Source: Lamellibrachia columna
Lineage: Eukaryota > Annelida > Polychaeta > Sabellida > Siboglinidae
Assembly: GCA_963662155.1 (NCBI GenBank)
Contig: OY759263.1
Coordinates: 38,332,595-38,396,594 of the forward strand
Length of the DNA stretch: 64,000 nucleotides
Direction: 5' to 3'
The notes beneath the pieces are model-generated. The model had not been told where the DNA came from and made no database searches. It worked only from the letters and a program-made list of their open reading frames with translations. Positions 52,501 through 55,500 of the stretch are shown here, in pieces. Every line of letters starts with the position of its first letter. The first letter of the stretch is position 1. Position numbers and translations under genes: made by a program.

Positions 52501-55500
52501 TCAAGGTAGGTGTATCGTTGCTGCTTGTAAGTTGGGATCAGCTCATTCAGGAACAACTCGTCATACACATCCAACTGCTCAACTGTAGTAAGCAGAGAGC
52601 TGAACGGTGCTGTCATCTTTGGAGGGGGCGATGACTTGAACGGAATATGAGTGACTTCAACAGTATCATCAATTGATCGCATCTGCCAAACCAAAAATTA
52701 AAACAGGTCTATTAATAAATCTAGTATTGGTGAATGCTGAAATGTTAACTTTGCTTCTGTAAAACAACTAGGAACAAAATAACCTATTCACAATATTACT
52801 CATATCTAGCCAGGTGGAATCCCTTAACCTGTGATAATTTACTATAAACAGATCTACAAAAATTTTATTACCTGAACGTTCTCAGCTACGCATGGATACA
52901 TAAATCTAAGATTTGGACACATTTAAAAAAGTTCTTATTCGTGCATAGGTCAACTACACATTTGATTATACATGCCGACACTTTAAATGTTTATACTAAG
53001 TGATTAAATTTCTTTGCAAAGTTTTATTTGAATTTTGTAATTGAAAACAAGGCATATATGTGTATTGAATAATGTGCTAGTCTTTGTTTCAACATTGTTT
53101 AATCCAGTAGTTAGTGTTGTACCTGAAACTTAAAAATTGCTCACTATTTTCTTAATACATTTTATGTACTTGAATATTTGCATGTCAACTCACCGTTTTC
53201 GACAGATGGTTCTGCACTTGTGTCGTTGCAGACTGCGATGACAGTTAGTCGTTATACTTGTTCAGGCAGCATTCAAGACCTAGCACCCCATCTCGAACAC
53301 TTGCCCACGCAGCTGCAATGATCCAGGGCTGAAATCAAACAAACAAGATCCTTTGAGTATTTGATAGTTGTGGATATTATAAACATTTTACAACATGAAA
53401 ACCATACAATTTAAGAATGTTTTTATATTACACACTTGTCTTTGATGCATACTCATGAAATAAAAAATATGTCAGTTGCAGTTCAATGTGAATTTTAAAA
53501 TTTATGAATAATTTAAAACTGCTCCCTCAACTGATGTAGCCTATGGCAAATCTGGTTCATTGGTGTCCAATTATGTAGTGAGTGTGAATAGTTTATGTAA
53601 CATTTGCAGTCGATTTAATAAAAAAATGACAATTTTTTTTTAAATCATCAAAAGAATTGACTTTAGTCGTTAGATTTGATAAGGATCAAAATAGTGGATA
53701 TCCAAAATGGTAAAAAAAAATCACCAGGGAAGAAAATCGTGATTTTTCAGCATTTCGATTTACATTTCAGTTAATGTTTGAACAAGCATTAACTAATTTA
53801 ATAGTTTGTCTGATGATTTCACACAACAAAAATAACTTACAAACGAGCTAGCATGTGAATACTAGGTAGGTTTGGTTTTTTGCAAAATTAATTTGAAATG
53901 AGACTAGCAAAACAATCTAATTGATTAAGCACCTTTAAATAGGACATGAGAAGTAACTAAATCCATAGATATAAACATCTTATTTAAAAATAGAGAAAGG
54001 TGAAGCACTAATAATTGCATTACAAGCAATAAGTGAAATCAACAGGTCAATATAAATATTATTAAAAAATAGGAAAACAGTTAAAATGTCAAATTAAAAA
54101 AAAAATACAAGAGCATCAAATGCATTTATCGTTATGGCATTTTCGGCTGCCTTGTTGTCACCATTTAATTTAAATGTGAAATATTTGCCAAAGGCAACGA
54201 CATCTTCAACTCACAGAAATGCATCCAATATTTAACAGTACTCCTGATCAGACATGAGGTCAAATACATTATTTCAATTACCAGTTCCAATTACACCTCC
54301 AAAATACCAATTCTAAAATACCAATTCCAATTACTAATTCCATATCAAAATAACAGAACAGAGCAACCATAGACCATCAACACGCACAAAATTACATATA
54401 TTTTTTAGCATCTTAATTTAATTTCTGCATATTATGGTACATAATGGCAAACAAATTTGATATACACAACATATTATATTTTAATGATTATCTTTAACTA
54501 ATCGTTTGAGTTAAAAAGTGACATGAAGGAATTGAAAATGCCAATTACATTTTTACCAATTCCAATTACTTTTAAAAACAAAACACCAATTACAATTTCA
54601 GAATTGGAATTGGTGTTTCAATTCCAATTACTTTGTAACTGACCCCAAAGCTGCTCCTAACTTCTAAACTGCCAACTCCTAAACTGGCTTCTTTGTTTTG
54701 GTTTGGGCTGTGGAATTGTTCCTGTGCACAGGTGGTCATCATCCATTTGAAACCCATAGAGCATGACACATGCACCAATGACATTATAAAATCAGCACAA
54801 AAGGTGCATCCTAACCTCAGCTTTGTAATTTTTACTTGATTGTTGGGAACTTAGTTTCTTCTTTTTCTGCAGGGCGCTTACTTTGCATGGAAAGCAACAG
54901 CCCTTGGCAAGAATTTTGTAAATGGAAAGACCTTCCTTGAGAAGAGGTGAGTAAACATTGTGAATTTAAACTGAAATGTATTCTTTACAGCTGGATATAA
55001 CACCAACTGTCTGTTGTCATGCTGATGCACAATATGTGTAACCATGTGACTGCCAAATCCTATAAATACATATATATGATCAATAAAACGTGCAGTGGAC
55101 TATGAAGATATTATTTATTGACTTTCTTAGAGTAGAAAGTATTTCAAGTTTTTATTTTATCATATTTAGTATGCTCAGCATACATTTATAGGAAAACTTC
55201 ACTTCCATCCTTGACCAGGATGGTCGTAGGGGTGCCATTCACACACAGTCCTTGGCAGCGTTGCCTGTCCTCTGCTGTGCATCATCATCATCCTGCTTGA
55301 GTTCAATTACTCATACATGCTCTCATCTACTTTCATACGCAGGCAGTGTCCCATCCAGCGAAGCCACTTTTCTCTTACAAGCTCCTCCACATGTGGGTTA
55401 GTAGCAACGTTGAACACCTCCGCACAGCTTGGATGGTCCTCAAGCGGATCTGGATAGCCTCGCTCTATCCTTGTGACACGGTGCAGACAGCAGTAAATAA

